From CAVTOA01 sp963736285 (GTDB lineage Bacteria; Actinomycetota; Actinomycetes; Mycobacteriales; QHCE01), in contig CAVTOA010000001.1 of assembly GCA_963736285.1 (NCBI GenBank), forward strand, positions 62,001-126,000: a stretch of DNA of 64,000 nucleotides, written 5' to 3'. The translations under genes and the position numbers were made by a program. Positions within the stretch are counted from its first letter, which is position 1, and every line of letters begins with the position of its first letter. Positions 1 to 7,304 of this stretch are shown one piece after another. The notes beneath the pieces are model-generated. The model did no database searches. It saw only the letters and a list, made by a program, of their open reading frames with translations, and had not been told where the DNA came from.

Positions 1-158
1 CGGACAACCTAGCGATCGAATCTTTGCGCAGGTTTAAAGACGATGCGACGGAAGTTCGTGAAGGCTACGAGTGCGGTATCGGCTTGGGGTCGTTCAATGA
101 CATCAAGCTAGGTGACATCATCGAGACCTTCGAAATGCGCGAAAAGGTACGGAAATAA
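1..158 (+). CDS. infB: Translation initiation factor IF-2, C-terminal end (partial)
   Basis: The window opens inside this gene; the last 51 codons are visible and end at a TAA at 156-158. The residues match the end of IF-2 domain IV, with the run GYECGIGL followed by the closing segment IKLGDIIETFEM. IF-2 is the GTPase that places initiator fMet-tRNA on the 30S subunit; the GTPase domain lies outside the window. It is followed by rbfA and truB, the usual bacterial infB operon order. In many actinobacteria a small DUF503 gene sits between infB and rbfA; here that space holds only a long inverted repeat. Confidence 0.9.
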   Translation, partial: DNLAIESLRRFKDDATEVREGYECGIGLGSFNDIKLGDIIETFEMREKVRK

Positions 159-198
159 GAATCCTGATCTTGCGCGTGAGCAGGTCGCCAAGGTCCCC

Positions 199-261
199 GC
201 TGGAGCGTTTCTCCGCGGCTCGAGTACTTAGTACGAGTCGCCTTGTGCGAAACGCTCCAGC
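199..261. repeat. Long inverted repeat in the infB-rbfA gap
   Basis: Two perfect 13-bp arms, GCTGGAGCGTTTC at 199-211 and its complement at 249-261, enclose 37 nt. The enclosed part can itself fold imperfectly around a GTAC/GTAC pair, giving one long hairpin. No T-tract follows, so it is not a standard intrinsic terminator. It could be an RNA processing site, a factor-dependent terminator or a small dispersed palindrome. The 301 nt from 159 to 459 contain no credible gene, only this structure and the rbfA ribosome binding site. Confidence 0.6.
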
Positions 262-459
262 GAAAACCTTGCCTTTAAAACTGGGTGGCATCCCGCAGGG
301 TGTTATCCCCGTTCAGGTGTTGTTCGTTTGAGATGCCGCTCCTGTTTGGATAGATGTCAGTCCACTGTGCTGGCGACGAACGCGGAGCTTCGGGGATGCG
401 GACCCTCCACACACCACCTGTTGATCACGACGCCTGGCTTCATTTTTAGGGAGAAAGAA

Positions 460-936
460 ATGGCAGATGCACCGCGTGCACGCAAACTTGCGGGGCGCAT
501 CCATGAGATTGTGGCGCAGACACTGCGCACTGGAGTCAAGGATCCTCGACTGGGGATGATTACCGTCACCGATGCTCGGATCACCGCCGATTTGCGAGAT
601 GCAACGGTCTACTACACCGTGATGGGCGATGAAGACGAGCAGACGGCTACCGCTGCGGCATTGGAAAGCGCGAAAGGCGTGTTGCGGTCTGCCGTAGGGC
701 GCGGAACTGGCGTGAAATTCACCCCGACATTGGCTTTTGTGCGGGACGATGTGGCCGACAATGCTCAGCACATCAACGACTTGTTGGCGCAAGCCCGCGC
801 CGCTGACGAAAACGTGCACCGGCAGGCGGCGCAAGCGCAATATGCCGGTGACTCAAACCCTTATCGCGTCGACGATGATTCCGACTTAGAGGCTGAGGCG
901 GATGAACCTTCAGAGTTGCCTGTCTCGGAACGCTAA
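460..936 (+). CDS. rbfA: 30S ribosome-binding factor RbfA
   Basis: RbfA binds immature 30S subunits near the 5' helix of 16S rRNA and helps late maturation, notably in the cold. The predicted protein has 158 residues, with the family core (RKLAGRIHEIVAQTL early, then a KH-like body containing DPRLGMITVTDA and VYYTVMG) and an acidic, variable tail. The ATG at 460 is preceded by GGGAGAAAG; the frame stays open upstream to 328 but lacks conservation there. The gene follows infB and precedes truB by 6 nt, so the three are probably co-transcribed. Confidence 0.95.
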   Translation: MADAPRARKLAGRIHEIVAQTLRTGVKDPRLGMITVTDARITADLRDATVYYTVMGDEDEQTATAAALESAKGVLRSAVGRGTGVKFTPTLAFVRDDVADNAQHINDLLAQARAADENVHRQAAQAQYAGDSNPYRVDDDSDLEAEADEPSELPVSER

Positions 937-942
937 GCCGGC

Positions 943-1842
943 ATGAACAGCATTATCCAGAGCGGCCTGGTGGTGGTCGACAAGCCAGCGGGCATGACCT
1001 CTCACGATGTGGTTGCGCGTGTGCGGCGCATCGTCGGCACCCGCAAAGTTGGGCATGCGGGCACATTGGATCCGATGGCGACGGGCGTGCTGGTGGTCGG
1101 AGTGCGACGGGCGACCCGCTTGTTGGGGTACGTTTCGGGCGCAACAAAGCAGTACCGCGCGACGATTCGACTCGGCGCCGCCACCACCACCGACGACGCG
1201 GAAGGCGAGATCACCGCGACTGTGAGCGCTGATTCACTGAGCAGAGAGCAGATTGAGTCGGCGATCGCAGAGTTTCGTGGTGAGATTTCACAAGTGCCGG
1301 CGTCCGTCTCCGCGATCAAAGTGGACGGACGGCGTGCGTATAAGCGAGTCCGTGAGGGCGAGGATGTCGCGTTGGCTGCTCGCCGGGTCGTGGTGGACCA
1401 GTTTGTGTTGTGCGAATTGTCACGCTTGGGCAAGCACACCGTCGATTGTGAGGTCTTGGTCGACTGTTCGTCCGGCACTTACATCCGAGCTCTAGCGCGG
1501 GATATGGGAAATATGTTGGGTGTCGGCGGACATCTGGTGGCGTTGCGGAGACTGCGGGTGGGGAGTTTTGCCATTGCCGCCGCTCAAGGTTTGGAGCAGC
1601 TCACGCGATCACCTCAGCCGATATCCGTCTCTCTCGACGCGGCGGTAGATGCGTTGTTCCCACGTCGTGAGGTCAGTGCGCAAGATGCCCGCCTAGTGAG
1701 AAATGGCATAAAACTTCCAGCTGTCGGTATTGCTGGCATCTATGGTGTCTTTGACCCCGCCGGAGCTGCGGTTTCCTTGTCGCATGAGGATAGTCGCGGT
1801 AGTTCTTCGGTGGTGGTTTTTCCGGCCGAGTCACCCGCCTGA
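943..1842 (+). CDS. truB: tRNA pseudouridine-55 synthase TruB
   Basis: TruB converts U55 in the T-loop of tRNAs to pseudouridine. The 299-residue product carries the N-terminal VVDKPAGMTSHDVV segment and the catalytic GTLDPMATG motif at about residues 41-49, whose Asp is the nucleophile. SGTYIRALARDMG and a C-terminal PUA-like portion follow, as in actinobacterial TruB. The ATG lies 6 nt after the rbfA stop, so translation is likely coupled in the infB-rbfA-truB operon. Confidence 0.95.
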   Translation: MNSIIQSGLVVVDKPAGMTSHDVVARVRRIVGTRKVGHAGTLDPMATGVLVVGVRRATRLLGYVSGATKQYRATIRLGAATTTDDAEGEITATVSADSLSREQIESAIAEFRGEISQVPASVSAIKVDGRRAYKRVREGEDVALAARRVVVDQFVLCELSRLGKHTVDCEVLVDCSSGTYIRALARDMGNMLGVGGHLVALRRLRVGSFAIAAAQGLEQLTRSPQPISVSLDAAVDALFPRREVSAQDARLVRNGIKLPAVGIAGIYGVFDPAGAAVSLSHEDSRGSSSVVVFPAESPA

Positions 1843-1885
1843 CGGGAACGGCCTGCCAGAATGTGATCGTCTTGTTACGGTGCGA

Positions 1886-1897
1886 AGCGCTAGCGCT
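1886..1897. promoter_or_regulatory. 12-bp perfect palindrome upstream of the TPR-GGDEF pair
   Basis: AGCGCTAGCGCT reads identically on both strands and lies about 60 nt upstream of the ATG at 1956. A weak TTGTTA / TATGTT promoter-like pair (spacing 19) surrounds it, so it could be a repressor operator or just a chance palindrome. The rest of the 1843-1955 gap holds only a good ribosome binding site (GAGGTGGG). Confidence 0.25.
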
Positions 1898-1955
1898 ATG
1901 TTTGAAGCGCATTAGTTACCCTCTGCAATGTGTCGGTCTTCTGAAGTGAGGTGGG

Positions 1956-3771
1956 ATGACGATCCATCATCCGATGCCCGCCACCCCCGAACTGGCCACC
2001 CATCTGTCGCGGTACGAGCGTCTTGCCGAACGGCCCACTCGTACCCATACCGCAGAACTCATCCGCCGAGTCTCCCGCGCTAGCAACGCCCAAGACCGCA
2101 CTGTCGCATTGATCAGGCTGGTGTTGTGGTGTGCGGATGCTGATCGGTCTCGGGTGATGACTTTGGCAGCCCAAACCATGAGTGCGGCCCGATCCACCGG
2201 TGACCGCATTCTGATTGCGAAAGCGGGATACGCGTCGGCGGTGGCGACGATCGCGCAACAGGCCTATGTGGAGCCCTATCACGACTTGCTGCGGCTAAGT
2301 ATGGAATTTGAGGAGCTCGGCCGACCGGTCGACGCCGCGTGGTGTGATCTGTACGGTTCTGTGGCACTCGAGTTGTTGGGTGACGCGGCGAGCGCCGTAC
2401 TTTTTGCGGATCGGGCGCTGAGTACGTTCCGCCGCTGCGACAACACCGCTGGTCAAGCCCGAAGCTTGAACAAGATGGGGGTCGGCCAGGGCTGGGTCGG
2501 GCGACATGCGGAGGCGTTGTCGCTATTTTGGTCGGGCAATCGACTTGGCTTCCCGAGCTGGCAACGTCGCGATCCAATTGATTGCTTCGTTGAACGCTGC
2601 GGAGGCGTACACGAGTCTGGGGCGAAAAGCGCATCTCGATGGAAACAATGAGCTCGCACACTCGATGTTTGTACAGGCTGAGGCTAGGTACTGCTGGCTC
2701 GAACAGCGCTTCGCCGAGGTGGGCTTTGCGCAGTGGCACCCGCATCTCGCGGGCCTTAGGGCAATCACTGTACTCCACTTAGGACAGCAGAAGCTGGCGG
2801 CAGAGTTGGCCGAGCGGGCGTTGCGCTGCGCCGCAGATACGGGATCAGCGGAGGCGGTGGCGACAGCACGGTGTGCTGCTGGAGAGGTGTTCTTGGGTCT
2901 AGGCGAATGGTCCCGGGCGCGATTGCTGTTGTCGTCTGCCTTGGTAACCTATGAACGCTGGAACAAATACGCCGACACCGCAAATGTGATTCGGGGTCTT
3001 GTCGCTGTTAACGAAGCTCTTGGAGACATTGAGACAGCGTACGAGCTGCATAAACGGTTGTTGGAGATTGAGCTGGTTGCTCGGGAAAACCGTGCAAGCC
3101 GGGAGCGAGAGATTGTTCGCGGGCGGGTTGAGCTCGCCGCGTCACGGGTGTTGTCGCTGCGTCCCGCCCACCGCGACGAACAGGCCGACTCTGCTCAGCT
3201 ATTGCGGGAAAACCAGCAGCTCGAGCAGGAGCGGCGTGCGCTAGAGCGGCTTGCCCACACCGATGTGGTGACTGGATTGGCCAATCGGCGCTATTTCGAC
3301 GTGCAACTCACCCGGATGTTGGTGCGAGCAGAGTTGGGTCACCGGCCACTAGGGTTGGTCATCGTCGATATCGATCATTTCAAACAGATAAACGACAACT
3401 TCAGCCATCTTGCCGGCGATGAGGTGTTGCGTCGCGTGGGGGAGTTGATGCTTGAGTTGGCGCGTCGGAACGACCTCGCGGCGCGGGTGGGCGGGGAAGA
3501 GCTTGCTGTGCTGCTGCCGAAGACGACGACATCGTCAGCGATGGCTGTGGCGGAGCGGATCCGTGGAGCAGTGGCAGAACTGGACGTGTCTGATATTTGC
3601 CCGGATAAGCCAGTCACGATTAGCGCGGGCGTGGCGGTATTGAAAGGCAGTGCGGCGAATGGCATTTATTCTGCTGCCGATTCGGCGCTTTACCAAGCAA
3701 AATCCATGGGGCGAAATAGGGTGTGCCTGGCGAAGGAATCAATTCCCGATGATAAGAGTTACGCTTCGTAG
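1956..3771 (+). pseudogene. TPR-GGDEF diguanylate cyclase, interrupted by a +1 frameshift
   Basis: Two overlapping frames (1956-2651 and 2506-3771) encode one protein similar to the next gene: helical TPR-like repeats, a coiled linker and a C-terminal GGDEF domain that would make cyclic di-GMP. The break is at TTTT, 2526-2529. With three Ts the frame reads on without a gap as HAEALSLFGRAIDLASR, and lines up residue for residue with VGQFDRAFESLREARDIA of the paralogue. The restored product would be about 604 residues. The GGDEF domain has VDIDHFKQIND, an RRND product-inhibition site and GGEEL (from 3490), where the usual final Phe is Leu. Either a sequencing error or a recently disabled gene; restart of the second half is possible but unproven. 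Confidence 0.75.
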
Positions 3772-3814
3772 GGTTCCTGCTACTCATAGAAGTAACCGCT
3801 GCTAGTTTAGCTGA

Positions 3815-5563
3815 GTGTCTGCCGTGACCTATACCGATCAGCTCACAAAGCGTCTTGTGGACGCCGGAAGCGAGTCTGCCCGCATCCAGGCGCTGATCGA
3901 GTTGAGCAGATGGCTTGCGTCGGCGGATCCGCGTTCGGCGGTTATCAAGTCACGAGAGGCGCTTGCGGCGGCGGAAAACCATGGAGAGCCGTCACTCCTG
4001 GCGCAAGCGCACCGAGTTCATGCCCAAAGCGCCTTGTTCACAGGTTCTCCTCGCGCTGCCTACGACGAGCTTCGGGACACCCGAGAACGATGCGCCGAAC
4101 TGAGCGATGCGGACGAAGCGGCATGGTGCGAACTCTTCCTGGGCGTGGCGTTGGAGTTCTTGGGCGATCCCGGTGGGGCGACCATTCAATTAGACCGCGC
4201 GGTCACCGGATTCCGTCTCGTGGACGATCTAGCCGGTGAAGCTCACGTGCTGAATTCGCTTGCGAATGGTCAATTTGTGGTGGGGCAGTTCGACCGAGCG
4301 TTTGAGTCGTTGCGTGAAGCCCGCGATATCGCTGTGCGGAGTACTGATCCTGCGGCGATCGGAATGACATCGGCAAAGATCGGTGAGGTCCGCGCTCGGC
4401 GCGGTGTGCTGGCCATGCAGAGCGGTCGTCCAGATGAAGCCCGATCTCAGTTGGCTACCGCATTGCACGAGTTGCGCGAGGCGTACGACTATTCCGTCGG
4501 CATCGGATATTTGAGCTTGGAGCCGAGTTGTTTGGCGAATCAGGTGCTGCCGTTGGTGTGGTTGGGGCGAGGTGACGAAGCGGTTGAGGTCGCCGAGCGG
4601 GCATTGGCGAGGGCGGGCGAGCTCGACCTTGATCATCGTGCCGCAAATGCGCTGCACCATGCGGGAATGGCCTACATGGTCGGTGGAGAAGCGTGTCGCG
4701 CCATTGGCTACCTCGAACGTGCCGATGCGCTGTACGAGCAGTGGGACCTTACCCACGACACTGTCGCCGTGCTGCGACTGCTCGTTCAGGCATACGAGCG
4801 TGGCCGAGACATTCCCGCCGCACTCGCCGCGCACAAGCGTCTCCTCAACGCCGAGCTTCGCTTGCGGGACCACATCGCCGAACGCGCGGACCAGATCGCG
4901 GTGGCTCGCTTCGAGGCAGAGCGCACCCGGGAGGTGTCCGAGGAAGGCCGGCTTCGGCTCCAGCAGCTGACGCGGGTTAACCGACGACTCGCCGACGAGC
5001 GTCGTGCGATGGAACGCTTGGCCCACACTGACCCGCTTACCGGGCTAGCTAATCGTCGTTACTTTGATGCTCAATGCGCTCGCATGTTGGTGCAATCAGA
5101 GCTCAGCGGGGAGCCTGTCACGGTCATCTTGGTGGATGTTGATTTCTTCAAGCGGATCAACGATAACTACAGCCACCTGGTGGGCGATGGCGTGCTGTGT
5201 GCGATCGCTACCGAGCTCGCTCGACATTGCCGAGTCACCGACCTTGCCTGTCGGATCGGAGGCGAGGAGTTCGCCATTCTTCTTCCGGCTACCAACGCGA
5301 GCGAGGCAATGGCCGTGGCGCAGCGACTACGGGTTTCGGTGGCAGAACTCGACATTGAGCGGCAAGCACCGGGACTATCCACAACGGTCAGTGCCGGGGT
5401 CGCGTCGGTGGTCGGCGGAGATAGCGTCAGCATGATCGCTGCCGCTGACAAAGCGCTGTATCGCGCGAAAGCCGCAGGGCGGAACCGCGTTTTCTTCGCT
5501 GAAGAGCCCACAGATCAATCCGGACGTGAGCCGGTCACGTCGGTCGGGCCGATCCCCACATAG
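3815..5563 (+). CDS. TPR-repeat diguanylate cyclase (GGDEF)
   Basis: Predicted 582-residue cytoplasmic protein. About the first 350 residues are helical TPR-like repeats, a coiled-coil-rich linker follows, and the last ~170 residues form a GGDEF domain. Seen: MERLAHTDPLTGLANRRYF at the domain start, VDVDFFKRIND for Mg/GTP binding, the signature GGEEF at residues 482-486, and RVTD five residues before it, the inhibitory RxxD I-site. It should therefore make cyclic di-GMP with feedback inhibition. The TPR region probably senses a protein or peptide partner. Start is GTG 3815, with an in-frame GTG at 3824. It lies 43 nt after a frameshifted paralogue, so the pair arose by tandem duplication. Confidence 0.88.
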   Translation: MSAVTYTDQLTKRLVDAGSESARIQALIELSRWLASADPRSAVIKSREALAAAENHGEPSLLAQAHRVHAQSALFTGSPRAAYDELRDTRERCAELSDADEAAWCELFLGVALEFLGDPGGATIQLDRAVTGFRLVDDLAGEAHVLNSLANGQFVVGQFDRAFESLREARDIAVRSTDPAAIGMTSAKIGEVRARRGVLAMQSGRPDEARSQLATALHELREAYDYSVGIGYLSLEPSCLANQVLPLVWLGRGDEAVEVAERALARAGELDLDHRAANALHHAGMAYMVGGEACRAIGYLERADALYEQWDLTHDTVAVLRLLVQAYERGRDIPAALAAHKRLLNAELRLRDHIAERADQIAVARFEAERTREVSEEGRLRLQQLTRVNRRLADERRAMERLAHTDPLTGLANRRYFDAQCARMLVQSELSGEPVTVILVDVDFFKRINDNYSHLVGDGVLCAIATELARHCRVTDLACRIGGEEFAILLPATNASEAMAVAQRLRVSVAELDIERQAPGLSTTVSAGVASVVGGDSVSMIAAADKALYRAKAAGRNRVFFAEEPTDQSGREPVTSVGPIPT

Positions 5564-5582
5564 TCGTGGCCACCCGTGCTGG

Positions 5583-5637
5583 TTTTTGCGGATTGCCCGC
5601 AATATTGGCACATAATATTGCGGGCAATCCGCAAAAA
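5583..5637. repeat. 55-bp palindromic element, copy 1
   Basis: Perfect 24-bp inverted repeat (5583-5606 and 5614-5637) around a 7-nt loop GGCACAT. The left arm starts TTTTTGCGGATTGCCCGC. A second copy at 59079-59133 is 50/55 identical and the same length. The outer ends are T-run then A-run on the plus strand, the reverse of the A-stem-T order of an intrinsic terminator. It lies between the GGDEF gene and ribF. It resembles a dispersed REP-like or small non-autonomous element; function unknown. Confidence 0.85.
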
Positions 5638-5731
5638 CTGAGGCGCTGAAAGTCACCTTGCGGTGCTGTGGGGTGGCAGGGGAGGGACCCAACGAGTGTG
5701 GACGAAAAACTGGCTCTGAGAGACTGAACCT

Positions 5732-6688
5732 ATGCGGCGTTGGCGAGGTCTGACAGCGGTTCCCTCTGGTTGGGGGCGCTCGGTGGTGACCGTTGGAGTT
5801 TTTGACGGTGTTCACCGTGGCCATCAGCAGGTCATTTCGACGCTGGTGCGACAAGCGCAGGAGCGTGGGCTCGCTTCTGTGGTCGTCACTTTCGATCCGC
5901 ATCCCGCAGAAGTGGTGCGGCCGGGAAGTCACCCTCCGGTGCTGTGCGGTGCGGTGCGAAAAGCCGAACTTATGGAAGAACTGGGCGTTGATGGGGTGTG
6001 CGTGCTGCCCTTCACGATGGAATTTAGTCGCCTTTCTCCGGAGAGTTTTGCCCACGAGGTGTTGGTCGAGCGCTTGCATGCCGCCACAGTCATCGTCGGA
6101 GAGAACTTCCGATTTGGACACAAAGCCGCTGGTGATGTTGCGTTGTTGCGTCAGATGGGTAGCCGGTTTGGATTTACTGTTCAGGGGCATCCGCTTGTGA
6201 GCTCGCTCGGTGGTGATCCGACGGTATTTTCCTCTACCTACATCCGGGCCTGTGTGGGCGCCGGTGACGTTGCCCAGGCGGCGCGGGCGCTGGGACGTCC
6301 ACATCGGATAGAGGGCGTGGTGGTGCGAGGCGACGGTCGGGGGCGCGAGTTGGGTTTCCCGACGGCAAACGTGGAGCCATCGCCGAACGCCGCGATCCCC
6401 GGCGACGGAATTTACGCGGGTTATTTGCGGCGGACGGGTAATGACACCGAGAGTCAGGCCGCGTTGCCGGCAGCTATTAGCGTCGGCTCTAATCCCACTT
6501 TCGCCGGGGAAGAACGGCGCGTGGAGGTCTTCGTACTTGACTTCGATGGTGCGTTATATGGGGAGCATGTGGCGGTCGACTTTGTGGAGCGTTTGCGGTC
6601 AATGGACCGTTTTGGGTCTGTAGCTGAACTACAAGAGCAGATCGCTATCGATGTCGCGAGGACCCGGGAAGTCCTGCATACGGACTAG
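5732..6688 (+). CDS. ribF: Bifunctional riboflavin kinase / FAD synthetase
   Basis: RibF phosphorylates riboflavin to FMN and adenylates it to FAD. The 318-residue product has an N-terminal nucleotidyltransferase domain with VTVGVFDGVHRGHQ at about residues 25-38 and a PLV...STYIR segment near residue 165. The C-terminal flavokinase domain has GFPTANV around residue 210 and closes with DFVERLRS. Start is ATG 5732. It stands upstream of rpsO, a common actinobacterial order, and a copy of the 55-bp palindrome lies about 95 nt upstream. Confidence 0.95.
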   Translation: MRRWRGLTAVPSGWGRSVVTVGVFDGVHRGHQQVISTLVRQAQERGLASVVVTFDPHPAEVVRPGSHPPVLCGAVRKAELMEELGVDGVCVLPFTMEFSRLSPESFAHEVLVERLHAATVIVGENFRFGHKAAGDVALLRQMGSRFGFTVQGHPLVSSLGGDPTVFSSTYIRACVGAGDVAQAARALGRPHRIEGVVVRGDGRGRELGFPTANVEPSPNAAIPGDGIYAGYLRRTGNDTESQAALPAAISVGSNPTFAGEERRVEVFVLDFDGALYGEHVAVDFVERLRSMDRFGSVAELQEQIAIDVARTREVLHTD

Positions 6689-6731
6689 CGCCAACCGGCT
6701 GGTAGCCTTGCTAGCGCATTCACTATGAGAC

Positions 6732-6796
6732 TGCACCCGAAGGTGTGCACGCTGCCCTCGTGACGAAGACCGAGGGCCACACCGAGATGTGAGGAG
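6732..6796 (+). promoter_or_regulatory. Candidate rpsO leader (S15 autoregulation structure)
   Basis: Two hairpins precede the rpsO ribosome binding site: TGCAC/GTGCA (6732-6736 with 6745-6749) and GCCCTCG/CGAGGGC (6754-6760 with 6771-6777). They are followed by GAGGAG at 6791-6796. S15 is known to repress its own translation through structured 5' leaders in several phyla, including actinobacteria. Assignment here rests on position and structure only. Confidence 0.4.
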
Positions 6797-6801
6797 AGCC
6801 C

Positions 6802-7074
6802 GTGGCGGTCGCCACTACTACCGACAGACAAGACATCATTGCTCAGTTCGCGACTGCTGACGGCGACACTGGGTCACCAGAAGTTCAGGTCGCGTTGCTC
6901 ACAAGCCGCATTAACCACCTCACGCAGCACCTCAAGGCGCATGCACATGACCACCACAGTCGTCGTGGATTGTTGCTGTTGGTTGGTCGCCGGCGGCGGT
7001 TGCTCAAGTATTTGGCAAAGGTCGACATCGAACGCTACCGGCGTCTGATTGAGCGGCTGGGCTTGCGTCGATAA
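6802..7074 (+). CDS. rpsO: 30S ribosomal protein S15
   Basis: S15 binds the central domain of 16S rRNA and is a primary assembly protein. The 90-residue product has the family core: DTGSPEVQVALLT, then INHLTQHL, DHHSRRGLLLLV and RRRLLKYL. The GTG at 6802 follows GAGGAG at 6791-6796. A structured leader lies upstream and an intrinsic terminator directly after the stop. The next gene is pnp, the conserved rpsO-pnp pairing. Confidence 0.97.
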   Translation: MAVATTTDRQDIIAQFATADGDTGSPEVQVALLTSRINHLTQHLKAHAHDHHSRRGLLLLVGRRRRLLKYLAKVDIERYRRLIERLGLRR

Positions 7075-7080
7075 AGCTTG

Positions 7081-7108
7081 GGGGGCGGCGGAGTGTCGCC
7101 CCCTTTTT
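7081..7108 (+). terminator. Intrinsic terminator after rpsO
   Basis: A 7-bp GC stem (GGGGGCG at 7081-7087 with CGCCCCC at 7097-7103) and a 9-nt loop are followed directly by TTTTT. It starts 7 nt after the rpsO stop, so it should end or attenuate transcripts before pnp. Confidence 0.8.
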
Positions 7109-7304
7109 GTGTGGCGCCCATGGAGCTCGTTGGCACCACACACCGACATGTCGGCATTACTGCCGCCGTGCCGTAGCTGCCAGCCGGTCCTCGGTAGTGG
7201 CTTTCGGGAGATCCTGTTTAGGAGTCATCCGTGGGCTTCGATCGATGACCGGTGGTGTACCGCGCGGTGGGGTTTGTGCCGGCCCTATCGCAAGGAGGAC
7301 AGAT

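Noticed and set aside
4229..5026. 265-codon open frame on the minus strand
   Set aside because: It lies wholly opposite the TPR-GGDEF gene, has no recognisable domain or ribosome binding site, and is a product of GC-rich codon bias.
5583..5637. Palindrome as an intrinsic terminator
   Set aside because: The flanks are T-run then A-run on the plus strand, and the second copy sits between divergent promoters.
5375..6304. 309-codon minus-strand open frame
   Set aside because: Antisense to ribF and the 55-bp repeat, with low-complexity His/Arg content and no homology sense.
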